A stretch of 64,000 nucleotides of DNA from Delphinus delphis (taxonomy: Eukaryota > Chordata > Mammalia > Artiodactyla > Delphinidae): contig NC_082683.1 of NCBI RefSeq assembly GCF_949987515.2, positions 121,978,582 to 122,042,581 on the forward strand, written 5' to 3'. Under the pieces are notes generated by a model, which saw only the letters and a list, made by a program, of their open reading frames with translations, was not told where the DNA came from and ran no database searches. Of this stretch, positions 22,087 to 34,929 are shown in pieces (the stretch's first letter is position 1; each line of letters opens with the position of its first letter). The translations under genes and the position numbers were made by a program.

Positions 22087-23425
22087 TAGAAATGAACCAG
22101 TGTGTGTACACCTAGAACAAATAATATTCTAATCATTACCCTGATTAAAAAAGTTAAATTATAACAATGAAGAAGATGTCCTGAGACATAAACTTATGCG
22201 TTGTTTTCCTGGCACATTCCACTCTAATTTACAACCTAGGAACACGAGTTCCAGGAAAGCTCTGCTGCCCTAGTAACAAGGTTTGGGAAAGGAGAAACGC
22301 TGCCGCCGTGCGGCCGTTTCCCACAGCAGCAGCATTCAACCCAGTGCTAATGGTCACTAAATATTAACAACAATTGCAAACTTGTAAGTGACACACGCCT
22401 TCAAAAAAAATCCTGCGGTCGAAAATCGACCAAAAGTTTCAAAACAGGGCAAGGTTTCAAGAAGACAATTTCAAGAGGTATATTTTACACGCACTGGTTT
22501 TTTTTCCCTTTTTAACAGCAACAACAACAAAAAAGTCATGGAAAAATGCTCATCATGAGGAAATGTTAAAGATATGCAAATCCAATCTTCAAACACGTAT
22601 CAGCTCACACCGGTCAGAATGACCATCAGCAAAAATTCTGCAAACAATAAATGCTGAAGGGGCTGTGGAGAAATGCGTACCCTCATCTCTAAGTGGGACT
22701 AAACTGGAAAGAGCCACTAATGAAAACAGAATGGAGCTGCCTTTAACAGATACCCATTGAGGCACCACAGGATTCAGCAGGCACAATCCTGGGCCTATGA
22801 CCTAAGAAGACACAATTAGAAAGACACAGGCAGGCAAAGCTGCACTGCAACAGCATGACAGTAGGCAAGACAGGGAAGCTACCAAAAAGTCCATCCAAAG
22901 ATGAATGGAAAAGAAGAACTGGTACAAGTACAGATGGAATAGTAGCCAAGGAATAAAATGAAACAATGCCGTTTGCAGCACCGTAGATGAGCCTGGAGGT
23001 AATCACGACATGAAGTAAGTCAGAAGGCGAAGGACACATATCCTATGATATCACTTAATGGTGTTACCTGAAAATTGATACCAATGAAGATTTTTCACAG
23101 AGCAAGGCAATCAAAGATTCGATCAACAAACGTATGGTTAACCAAATGGAAAGGTTTGAGGACTGGATAAATTAGCATATTGCGGGAAACAGAGCTACAC
23201 CAACACATGTGAAATATATAAGCACCAAAGACCTATGGAATACCAAGAGAAGACTACTCAACATTGTGTCCTAACCCACATGGGAAATGGATCCGAAGGT
23301 GAACAGATAATAGGCATATAGGTGAAAGAACCACATCTTGCACACCCAGAACAAACAAAACATTGTAATCAAATTTGCTGTGATAACAAATAAAAATCAA
23401 ATTAAGAAAACCAACAAGAAGTAAT
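17680..23425 (+). repeat. HOR unit 4 (5,746 bp)
   Basis: Monomer starts: A 17680, B 18474, C 19690, D 20934, E 22183. T at the 1664, 2301 and 2752 sites, G at 3857, G/T at 4515/4546, C at 5607, T at 5720. The T at 2752 is shared only with units 7 and 9. Confidence 0.97.
22040..22085 (+). repeat. (TG)12(TA)11 microsatellite, unit 4
   Basis: TG at 22040-22063, TA at 22064-22085. It is 2 bp shorter than in unit 1 and fully explains the 5,746 bp unit length. Confidence 0.98.
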
Positions 23426-26400
23426 GAGACATAATCTCATGGGGGTTTTTCCTGGCCCATTCCATTCTAACTTACAGGTTGGAACATTACACCTAGGAAG
23501 GCTCTTTTGCCCTAGTAACCAGATTTGGGAACGGAGACATGCCACAGCCTTGTGACTGTCTCCCGCAAAAGCAGCTTTAAACACAGCGTTCAGGGTCTCT
23601 TACTATCCACAAGAATTGCACCTCTGTAAATGACACCTGCCCTCAAAAAAATCCTGGGTTCGAATATCGACGAAAAAATTCAAAAGAGGGCAATCTTTCA
23701 AGACGACGATTTCAAGAGGCACATTTAACTCACACTCTTTCTTTTTTTCTTTATTTTCGTTTAACAAAAAAGGCCGTGGAAAAAGCTCCACATCAGGAAT
23801 TACTAAAGACATGCAAATGCAATCTACAAAAACGTTTACGTGACAACAGTCAGAATGATCATCAGCAGAAAATCTCCAAACAATAAATGCTCAAGGGGTT
23901 TTAGACAACTGTATACCCTCTAGCTGCTGCTGGGATGTCAAATGGTAACAGTCAGTAGTGAGAACAGAAAGGAGGTCAAAATTGAGCTACCATATGATCT
24001 GGTCGGCCCACTACTGGCTCTATCACCTGAGAAGACCAGAATCGAAAAGACACAGGCTGACAATCCTACACTGCAGCACTATTTACCCTAGCCACGACTT
24101 GGAACAACCAAAATGTCCATCAACCGATGAATGCACGAAAAAGAAGTGGTCCGTGTACACAACGGAGTATTACTCCGATACAATAAATACAGTCAATATA
24201 AAAAACAAACATAACTAAGGAGACATAAGCTTTGTGTGTTTATCCGGGCACATTCCACTCTAATTTACAACCAAGGAACACTACTTCCCAGAAGGTACTG
24301 TTTCCCTAGTAACTAGAGTAGGCAATGTAGAAATGCTGCCGCCCTGTGGCCGTTTGCCGCAACAGCAGTTTTACAACCCGTGCTAAACGTCACTTCGTAT
24401 TCACAAGGACTGCAGGGCTATAAATGACACCTGCCAGCAAAATGTGTTGAGGGAGGTAATGGCAAAATAAATTCAAAATATGCCGCATACTTCAAGAAAC
24501 TATTTGAATAGGTAAGCTGTACTCGCTCTTTAAAAAACAATAAAAAATGCATGGCTATAAGCTCAATATAAGGAATTATTAGACACATGCAAATCCAGCC
24601 ACAAAATGGTATCCGCTCACACCAGTCAGAACGACCCTCAGCAAAGAAATACAAACACCACATGCTGAAGAGGTTGTGAGCAAATGCACTCTCACCTTTA
24701 AGTGGCTCGTAAACTGGTAAGTGCCACTAATGAAAAGAGAATGGAGCAGCCCTTAAAAGGTAAACACTGAGATACCATATGATCCCGCAGGCCCACTCCT
24801 TGGCCTATAACCTAGGAAGACGGAAGTGGAATGACACATTCAGGCAAAACTGCACTGCAGCAGTATTACAATCGCCAAGACATGGAAACAACCAAAAAGT
24901 CCATCAAGATACGAATGGACCAAGAAGAACTGGCACGTGTACAGATGGAATATGAGCCATGGAAAAAACATGAAACGAAGCAGTTTGAAGAACCGTAGAT
25001 GACTCTGGAGGTGATCACACAACTTGAAGTAAGGCACAAAGCGAAAGACACATATCCTATGATATCAATTATAGGTGTTACCTAGAAATGGATACCAACG
25101 AAGATATTTCCACAGATAACAGGAATCACAGATTTATTAAACAAACTTATGCTTAACCAATTGGAAAGTTGTAAAGATTGGATATATTAGGATATTGGGG
25201 TTGACAGAGATATACAAACACACGTGAAGTACATAATCACCAAAGACCTACAGAATTCCAAGAGAAGCCTTCTCAACACTGTGTCATAACCTACCCGGCA
25301 AATGGATCCCAAGATGAATACATATATGTCTCGGTGTAAAAAACACACACATCTTGCGCACCTAGAACAAAGCAAACATTACAATCAAATTTGCTGTCAT
25401 AAAAGATTATATTAAAAAAATGAACAAGAAATAACGGGGCATAAAATTATGGGCGTTCTTCCTGGCTCATGCCATTCTACCTTCCAACCTTGGAACACAG
25501 CTCCCAGGAAGGCTCTGCTGACCTAGTAACCAGATTTCAGAGTGGAGAAATCCTGCAGCATTTTGGCCTTCCTCCAACAGCAGTTTTAAACCCAGTGCAA
25601 ATGGTCAGTTAAAATTCACCTGAATTGCAGGCCTGTAAATGACACCTGTCCTCAAAAAAACATTCTGGGGTCGAAAATCGACCAAAAACTTCAAAAGAGG
25701 CAACCTTTCAAGAAGACAATTTCAAGAGGCATATTTTACACACATTCTGTCTTTTCTTCTCTTTTTTTTTCGTTAACCAAAGCAAGTGCATGGAAAAAAT
25801 GCTTAACATCAGAAATTAATAAAGACACGCAAATCCAATCTATGAAAGCGTTCACCTCACAACAGTCAGGATGATCATCAGCAAAACAGTCCACAAACAA
25901 TACATGCTGAACGGGTTTTAGAGAACTCTGTGTACCCCGTAGCTGCTGCTGGGAGGTAAACTGGTAACAGCCAGTAGTTAGAACAGAAAGAACATGCGTT
26001 TCAAGGTAAAAATTGAGCTACCACAGGGTCTGGTAGACCCACTGCTGTGCCTATCACCTGAGAAGACCAGAATCCAAAAGACACAGGCTGGCAATCCTAC
26101 ACTGCAGTGATATTTACCACAGCCAAGACTTGGAAGCAACCAAAATGGCCATCAACAGATGAATGGACAAAGAAGAAGTGGTCCATGTACACAGTGGAAC
26201 ATGAGCCATGGAAAAGCATGAAACAGTGCTGTTTGCACCACCACAGAAGGACCTAGAGATAATCACACACCTTGAAGTGAGAAAGAAAGCGAAAGAAAGA
26301 CATCCTATGATATCACTTATACGTGTTACCTAAAAAATGATACCCATGAACTTATTTCGAAGAAAAGGACACTCATGGATTAAGAAATCAAGATTATGTT

Positions 26401-27781
26401 TAACCAAACGGAAAGGTGGTAAGAATGGATAAATTAGGATATGGGGGCGTCAGACCTATACTACTACATATGAAACCAATAATCACCAAAGACCTATGGA
26501 ATACCAAGAGAGGTCCACTCAACACTCTGTAATAACGTCCATGGGAAAGGAGGCAAAGATGAATAGATAGATACATAGATATAATGAACCAGATTCTGTA
26601 CACCTAGAACATACACAACATTTTTATCTAATTTGCTCTGAGGAAAAAGAAAAATTACGTTTAAAAAACAAACAAGAAGGAGATATAAGCTGTTAGGGGT
26701 TCGCCTTGGCACATTCTACTCTAATTTACAGCCTCCTAACACGATTTCCAGGAAGCCTCTGTTGCCCAAATGCCCTGAGTGGTAAATGGAGAAATTGTGC
26801 CGCCTTGTGGCCGTTTCCCGCAAGAGCGGCTTTAAACCACGGCTAATGGTCGCTTAATACTCACAAGGACTCAGGGCTGTAAAGGACACCTGCCCTCAAA
26901 AAAATGTTCTGAGGCAGGGAGTGGCCAAAACACTTAAAAGAGAGCAAAGTTTTCAAAAAGATCCTATGAGAGGTAAGATTTACACACACTTTACAAATAA
27001 AAAGGGAAATGGACAAAAGTTCAACATCAGGAATTATTAGACTCATGCCAATCTAATCTATGAAAAGCTTTCAACACACACCACTCGAATGACCCTAAGC
27101 AAAAGGTCTACAAACAATGAATGCTGAAGAGGTTTTAGAGAACTGTGTATCCTCTAGCTGCTGTTGAGGTGTAAAGGAGTAAGAGGCAATCATGAGAACA
27201 CAAAGGAACTGTGTCTCAAAGTAAAAATTGAGGTACCATTCAATCCAGCAGGCCCACCGCTGGGCCTTTCACCCGAGCAGACCAGAGTCGAGAAGACACA
27301 GGCTGGCAAAGGTGCACTGCAGCAATATGCACAAAAGCCAAGACACGGAAGCAACCAAAATGGCCATCAGCAGATGAGTGGACAAAGAAGAAGTGGTCCA
27401 TGTGCACAGTGGAATATCAGCCGTGGAAAACAAGGAAACACTGCTCTTTGCAGCACCATAGATGATGCTAGAGATAATCACAGAACATGAGGTAAGTCGG
27501 AAAGCAAAACACAAATACCTTATGATATCACTTCTGGGTGGCATCTAACAACTGATACAAATGAACTTATTTCCACAGAGAAAGACACACACTTAGAAAA
27601 CAACTATGGTTATCTAAAACGAAAGGTGGGAGCAATGGGCAAATTAAGGTTAGGGCTGCCATACGTACACAAATACATATGAAATACATATATATAAGAG
27701 ACTCACCATATACGAAGGGAGGTCTACTGAACACTCTGTATTAATTTACATGGGAAGAGGATCTGTACATGAATATATATA

Positions 27782-27846
<65 letters not shown>

Positions 27847-29179
27847 TGAACCAGTGTGTGTACACCTAGAACAAATAATATTCTAATCATTACCCTGATT
27901 AAAAAAGTTAAATTATAACAATGAAGAAGATGTCCTGAGACATAAACTTATGCGTTGTTTTCCTGGCACATTCCACTCTAATTTACAACCTAGGAACACG
28001 AGTTCCAGGAAAGCTCTGCTGCCCTAGTAACAAGGTTTGGGAAAGGAGAAACGCTGCCGCCGTGCGGCCGTTTCCCACAGCAGCAGCATTCAACCCAGTG
28101 CTAATGGTCACTAAATATTAACAACAATTGCAAACTTGTAAGTGACACACGCCTTCAAAAAAAATCCTGCGGTCGAAAATCGACCAAAAGTTTCAAAACA
28201 GGGCAAGGTTTCAAGAAGACAATTTCAAGAGGTATATTTTACACGCACTGGTTTTTTTTCCCTTTTTAACAGCAACAACAACAAAAAAGTCATGGAAAAA
28301 TGCTCATCATGAGGAAATGTTAAAGATATGCAAATCCAATCTTCAAACACGTATCAGCTCACACCGGTCAGAATGACCATCAGCAAAAATTCTGCAAACA
28401 ATAAATGCTGAAGGGGCTGTGGAGAAATGCGTACCCTCATCTCTAAGTGGGACTAAACTGGAAAGAGCCACTAATGAAAACAGAATGGAGCTGCCTTTAA
28501 CAGATACCCATTGAGGCACCACAGGATTCAGCAGGCACAATCCTGGGCCTATGACCTAAGAAGACACAATTAGAAAGACACAGGCAGGCAAAGCTGCACT
28601 GCAACAGCATGACAGTAGGCAAGACAGGGAAGCTACCAAAAAGTCCATCCAAAGATGAATGGAAAAGAAGAACTGGTACAAGTACAGATGGAATAGTAGC
28701 CAAGGAATAAAATGAAACAATGCCGTTTGCAGCACCGTAGATGAGCCTGGAGGTAATCACGACATGAAGTAAGTCAGAAGGCGAAGGACACATATCCTAT
28801 GATATCACTTAATGGTGTTACCTGAAAATTGATACCAATGAAGATTTTTCACAGAGCAAGGCAATCAAAGATTCGATCAACAAACGTATGGTTAACCAAA
28901 TGGAAAGGTTTGAGGACTGGATAAATTAGCATATTGCGGGAAACAGAGCTACACCAACACATGTGAAATATATAAGCACCAAAGACCTATGGAATACCAA
29001 GAGAAGACTACTCAACATTGTGTCCTAACCCACATGGGAAATGGATCCGAAGGTGAACAGATAATAGGCATATAGGTGAAAGAACCACATCTTGCACACC
29101 CAGAACAAACAAAACATTGTAATCAAATTTGCTGTGATAACAAATAAAAATCAAATTAAGAAAACCAACAAGAAGTAAT
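23426..29179 (+). repeat. HOR unit 5 (5,754 bp)
   Basis: Monomer starts: A 23426, B 24220, C 25436, D 26680, E 27937. C at 1664 and 2301, G at 3857, C/G at the 4515/4546 pair, C at 5607, T at 5720. A private A-to-C change lies near 26736 (GCCTCCTAAC). The profile is that of unit 2 except at the 2301 CpG site. Confidence 0.97.
27786..27839 (+). repeat. (TG)14(TA)13 microsatellite, unit 5
   Basis: TG at 27786-27813, TA at 27814-27839, six bases longer than in unit 1. Confidence 0.98.
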
Positions 29180-32100
29180 GAGACATAATCTCATGGGGGT
29201 TTTTCCTGGCCCATTCCATTCTAACTTACAGGTTGGAACATTACACCTAGGAAGGCTCTTTTGCCCTAGTAACCAGATTTGGGAACGGAGACATGCCACA
29301 GCCTTGTGACTGTCTCCCGCAAAAGCAGCTTTAAACACAGCGTTCAGGGTCTCTTACTATCCACAAGAATTGCACCTCTGTAAATGACACCTGCCCTCAA
29401 AAAAATCCTGGGTTCGAATATCGACGAAAAAATTCAAAAGAGGGCAATCTTTCAAGACGACGATTTCAAGAGGCACATTTAACTCACACTCTTTCTTTTT
29501 TTCTTTATTTTCGTTTAACAAAAAAGGCCGTGGAAAAAGCTCCACATCAGGAATTACTAAAGACATGCAAATGCAATCTACAAAAACGTTTACGTGACAA
29601 CAGTCAGAATGATCATCAGCAGAAAATCTCCAAACAATAAATGCTCAAGGGGTTTTAGACAACTGTATACCCTCTAGCTGCTGCTGGGATGTCAAATGGT
29701 AACAGTCAGTAGTGAGAACAGAAAGGAGGTCAAAATTGAGCTACCATATGATCTGGTCGGCCCACTACTGGCTCTATCACCTGAGAAGACCAGAATCGAA
29801 AAGACACAGGCTGACAATCCTACACTGCAGCACTATTTACCCTAGCCACGACTTGGAACAACCAAAATGTCCATCAACCGATGAATGCACGAAAAAGAAG
29901 TGGTCCGTGTACACAACGGAGTATTACTCCGATACAATAAATACAGTCAATATAAAAAACAAACATAACTAAGGAGACATAAGCTTTGTGTGTTCATCCG
30001 GGCACATTCCACTCTAATTTACAACCAAGGAACACTACTTCCCAGAAGGTACTGTTTCCCTAGTAACTAGAGTAGGCAATGTAGAAATGCTGCCGCCCTG
30101 TGGCCGTTTGCCGCAACAGCAGTTTTACAACCCGTGCTAAACGTCACTTCGTATTCACAAGGACTGCAGGGCTATAAATGACACCTGCCAGCAAAATGTG
30201 TTGAGGGAGGTAATGGCAAAATAAATTCAAAATATGCCGCATACTTCAAGAAACTATTTGAATAGGTAAGCTGTACTCGCTCTTTAAAAAACAATAAAAA
30301 ATGCATGGCTATAAGCTCAATATAAGGAATTATTAGACACATGCAAATCCAGCCACAAAATGGTATCCGCTCACACCAGTCAGAACGACCCTCAGCAAAG
30401 AAATACAAACACTACATGCTGAAGAGGTTGTGAGCAAATGCACTCTCACCTTTAAGTGGCTCGTAAACTGGTAAGTGCCACTAATGAAAAGAGAATGGAG
30501 CAGCCCTTAAAAGGTAAACACTGAGATACCATATGATCCCGCAGGCCCACTCCTTGGCCTATAACCTAGGAAGACGGAAGTGGAATGACACATTCAGGCA
30601 AAACTGCACTGCAGCAGTATTACAATCGCCAAGACATGGAAACAACCAAAAAGTCCATCAAGATACGAATGGACCAAGAAGAACTGGCACGTGTACAGAT
30701 GGAATATGAGCCATGGAAAAAACATGAAACGAAGCAGTTTGAAGAACCGTAGATGACTCTGGAGGTGATCACACAACTTGAAGTAAGGCACAAAGCGAAA
30801 GACACATATCCTATGATATCAATTATAGGTGTTACCTAGAAATGGATACCAACGAAGATATTTCCACAGATAACAGGAATCACAGATTTATTAAACAAAC
30901 TTATGCTTAACCAATTGGAAAGTTGTAAAGATTGGATATATTAGGATATTGGGGTTGACAGAGATATACAAACACACGTGAAGTACATAATCACCAAAGA
31001 CCTACAGAATTCCAAGAGAAGCCTTCTCAACACTGTGTCATAACCTACCTGGCAAATGGATCCCAAGATGAATACATATATGTCTCGGTGTAAAAAACAC
31101 ACACATCTTGCGCACCTAGAACAAAGCAAACATTACAATCAAATTTGCTGTCATAAAAGATTATATTAAAAAAATGAACAAGAAATAACGGGGCATAAAA
31201 TTATGGGCGTTCTTCCTGGCTCATGCCATTCTACCTTCCAACCTTGGAACACAGCTCCCAGGAAGGCTCTGCTGACCTAGTAACCAGATTTCAGAGTGGA
31301 GAAATCCTGCAGCATTTTGGCCTTCCTCCAACAGCAGTTTTAAACCCAGTGCAAATGGTCAGTTAAAATTCACCTGAATTGCAGGCCTGTAAATGACACC
31401 TGTCCTCAAAAAAACATTCTGGGGTCGAAAATCGACCAAAAACTTCAAAAGAGGCAACCTTTCAAGAAGACAATTTCAAGAGGCATATTTTACACACATT
31501 CTGTCTTTTCTTCTCTTTTTTTTTCGTTAACCAAAGCAAGTGCATGGAAAAAATGCTTAACATCAGAAATTAATAAAGACACGCAAATCCAATCTATGAA
31601 AGCGTTCACCTCACAACAGTCAGGATGATCATCAGCAAAACAGTCCACAAACAATACATGCTGAACGGGTTTTAGAGAACTCTGTGTACCCCGTAGCTGC
31701 TGCTGGGAGGTAAACTGGTAACAGCCAGTAGTTAGAACAGAAAGAACATGCGTTTCAAGGTAAAAATTGAGCTACCACAGGGTCTGGTAGACCCACTGCT
31801 GTGCCTATCACCTGAGAAGACCAGAATCCAAAAGACACAGGCTGGCAATCCTACACTGCAGTGATATTTACCACAGCCAAGACTTGGAAGCAACCAAAAT
31901 GGCCATCAACAGATGAATGGACAAAGAAGAAGTGGTCCATGTACACAGTGGAACATGAGCCATGGAAAAGCATGAAACAGTGCTGTTTGCACCACCACAG
32001 AAGGACCTAGAGATAATCACACACCTTGAAGTGAGAAAGAAAGCGAAAGAAAGACATCCTATGATATCACTTATACGTGTTACCTAAAAAATGATACCCA

Positions 32101-33535
32101 TGAACTTATTTCGAAGAAAAGGACACTCATGGATTAAGAAATCAAGATTATGTTTAACCAAACGGAAAGGTGGTAAGAATGGATAAATTAGGATATGGGG
32201 GCGTCAGACCTATACTACTACATATGAAACCAATAATCACCAAAGACCTATGGAATACCAAGAGAGGTCCACTCAACACTCTGTAATAACGTCCATGGGA
32301 AAGGAGGCAAAGATGAATAGATAGATACATAGATATAATGAACCAGATTCTGTACACCTAGAACATACACAACATTTTTATCTAATTTGCTCTGAGGAAA
32401 AAGAAAAATTACGTTTAAAAAACAAACAAGAAGGAGATATAAGCTGTTAGGGGTTCGCCTTGGCACATTCTACTCTAATTTACAGCCTACTAACACGATT
32501 TCCAGGAAGCCTCTGTTGCCCAAATGCCCTGAGTGGTAAATGGAGAAATTGTGCCGCCTTGTGGCCGTTTCCCGCAAGAGCGGCTTTAAACCACGGCTAA
32601 TGGTCGCTTAATACTCACAAGGACTCAGGGCTGTAAAGGACACCTGCCCTCAAAAAAATGTTCTGAGGCAGGGAGTGGCCAAAACACTTAAAAGAGAGCA
32701 AAGTTTTCAAAAAGATCCTATGAGAGGTAAGATTTACACACACTTTACAAATAAAAAGGGAAATGGACAAAAGTTCAACATCAGGAATTATTAGACTCAT
32801 GCCAATCTAATCTATGAAAAGCTTTCAACACACACCACTCGAATGACCCTAAGCAAAAGGTCTACAAACAATGAATGCTGAAGAGGTTTTAGAGAACTGT
32901 GTATCCTCTAGCTGCTGTTGAGGTGTAAAGGAGTAAGAGGCAATCATGAGAACACAAAGGAACTGTGTCTCAAAGTAAAAATTGAGGTACCATTCAATCC
33001 AGCAGGCCCACCGCTGGGCCTTTCACCCGAGCAGACCAGAGTCGAGAAGACACAGGCTGGCAAAGGTGCACTGCAGCAATATGCACAAAAGCCAAGACAC
33101 GGAAGCAACCAAAATGGCCATCAGCAGATGAGTGGACAAAGAAGAAGTGGTCCATGTGCACAGTGGAATATCAGCCGTGGAAAACAAGGAAACACTGCTC
33201 TTTGCAGCACCATAGATGATGCTAGAGATAATCACAGAACATGAGGTAAGTCGGAAAGCAAAAGACAAATACCTTATGATATCACTTCTGGGTGTCATCT
33301 AACAACTGATACAAATGAACTTATTTCCACAGAGAAAGACACACACTTAGAAAACAACTATGGTTATCTAAAACGAAAGGTGGGAGCAATGGGCAAATTA
33401 AGGTTAGGGCTGCCATACGTACACAAATACATATGAAATACATATATATAAGAGACTCACCATATACGAAGGGAGGTCTACTGAACACTCTGTATTAATT
33501 TACATGGGAAGAGGATCTGTACATGAATATATATA

Positions 33536-33590
<55 letters not shown>

Positions 33591-34929
33591 TAGAAATGAA
33601 CCAGTGTGTGTACACCTAGAACAAATAATATTCTAATCATTACCCTGATTAAAAAAGTTAAATTATAACAATGAAGAAGATGTCCTGAGACATAAACTTA
33701 TGCGTTGTTTTCCTGGCACATTCCACTCTAATTTACAACCTAGGAACACGAGTTCCAGGAAAGCTCTGCTGCCCTAGTAACAAGGTTTGGGAAAGGAGAA
33801 ACGCTGCCGCCGTGCGGCCGTTTCCCACAGCAGCAGCATTCAACCCAGTGCTAATGGTCACTAAATATTAACAACAATTGCAAACTTGTAAGTGACACAC
33901 GCCTTCAAAAAAAATCCTGCGGTCGAAAATCGACCAAAAGTTTCAAAACAGGGCAAGGTTTCAAGAAGACAATTTCAAGAGGTATATTTTACACGCACTG
34001 GTTTTTTTTCCCTTTTTAACAGCAACAACAACAAAAAAGTCATGGAAAAATGCTCATCATGAGGAAATGTTAAAGATATGCAAATCCAATCTTCAAACAC
34101 GTATCAGCTCACACCGGTCAGAATGACCATCAGCAAAAATTCTGCAAACAATAAATGCTGAAGGGGCTGTGGAGAAATGCGTACCCTCATCTCTAAGTGG
34201 GACTAAACTGGAAAGAGCCACTAATGAAAACAGAATGGAGCTGCCTTTAACAGATACCCATTGAGGCACCACAGGATTCAGCAGGCACAATCCTGGGCCT
34301 ATGACCTAAGAAGACACAATTAGAAAGACACAGGCAGGCAAAGCTGCACTGCAACAGTATGACAGTAGGCAAGACAGGGAAGCTACCAAAAAGTCCATCC
34401 AAAGATGAATGGAAAAGAAGAACTGGTACAAGTACAGATGGAATAGTAGCCAAGGAATAAAATGAAACAACGCCGTTTGCAGCACCGTAGATGAGCCTGG
34501 AGGTAATCACGACATGAAGTAAGTCAGAAGGCGAAGGACACATATCCTATGATATCACTTAATGGTGTTACCTGAAAATTGATACCAATGAAGATTTTTC
34601 ACAGAGCAAGGCAATCAAAGATTCGATCAACAAACGTATGGTTAACCAAATGGAAAGGTTTGAGGACTGGATAAATTAGCATATTGCGGGAAACAGAGCT
34701 ACACCAACACATGTGAAATATATAAGCACCAAAGACCTATGGAATACCAAGAGAAGACTACTCAACATTGTGTCCTAACCCACATGGGAAATGGATCCGA
34801 AGGTGAACAGATAATAGGCATATAGGTGAAAGAACCACATCTTGCACACCCAGAACAAACAAAACATTGTAATCAAATTTGCTGTGATAACAAATAAAAA
34901 TCAAATTAAGAAAACCAACAAGAAGTAAT
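29180..34929 (+). repeat. HOR unit 6 (5,750 bp)
   Basis: Monomer starts: A 29180, B 29974, C 31190, D 32434, E 33687. It is identical to unit 3 at every shared variant site I found. It adds one private T-to-C change near 29995 (GTGTTCATCC) and one extra TA. Confidence 0.97.
33540..33589 (+). repeat. (TG)14(TA)11 microsatellite, unit 6
   Basis: TG at 33540-33567, TA at 33568-33589. Confidence 0.98.
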
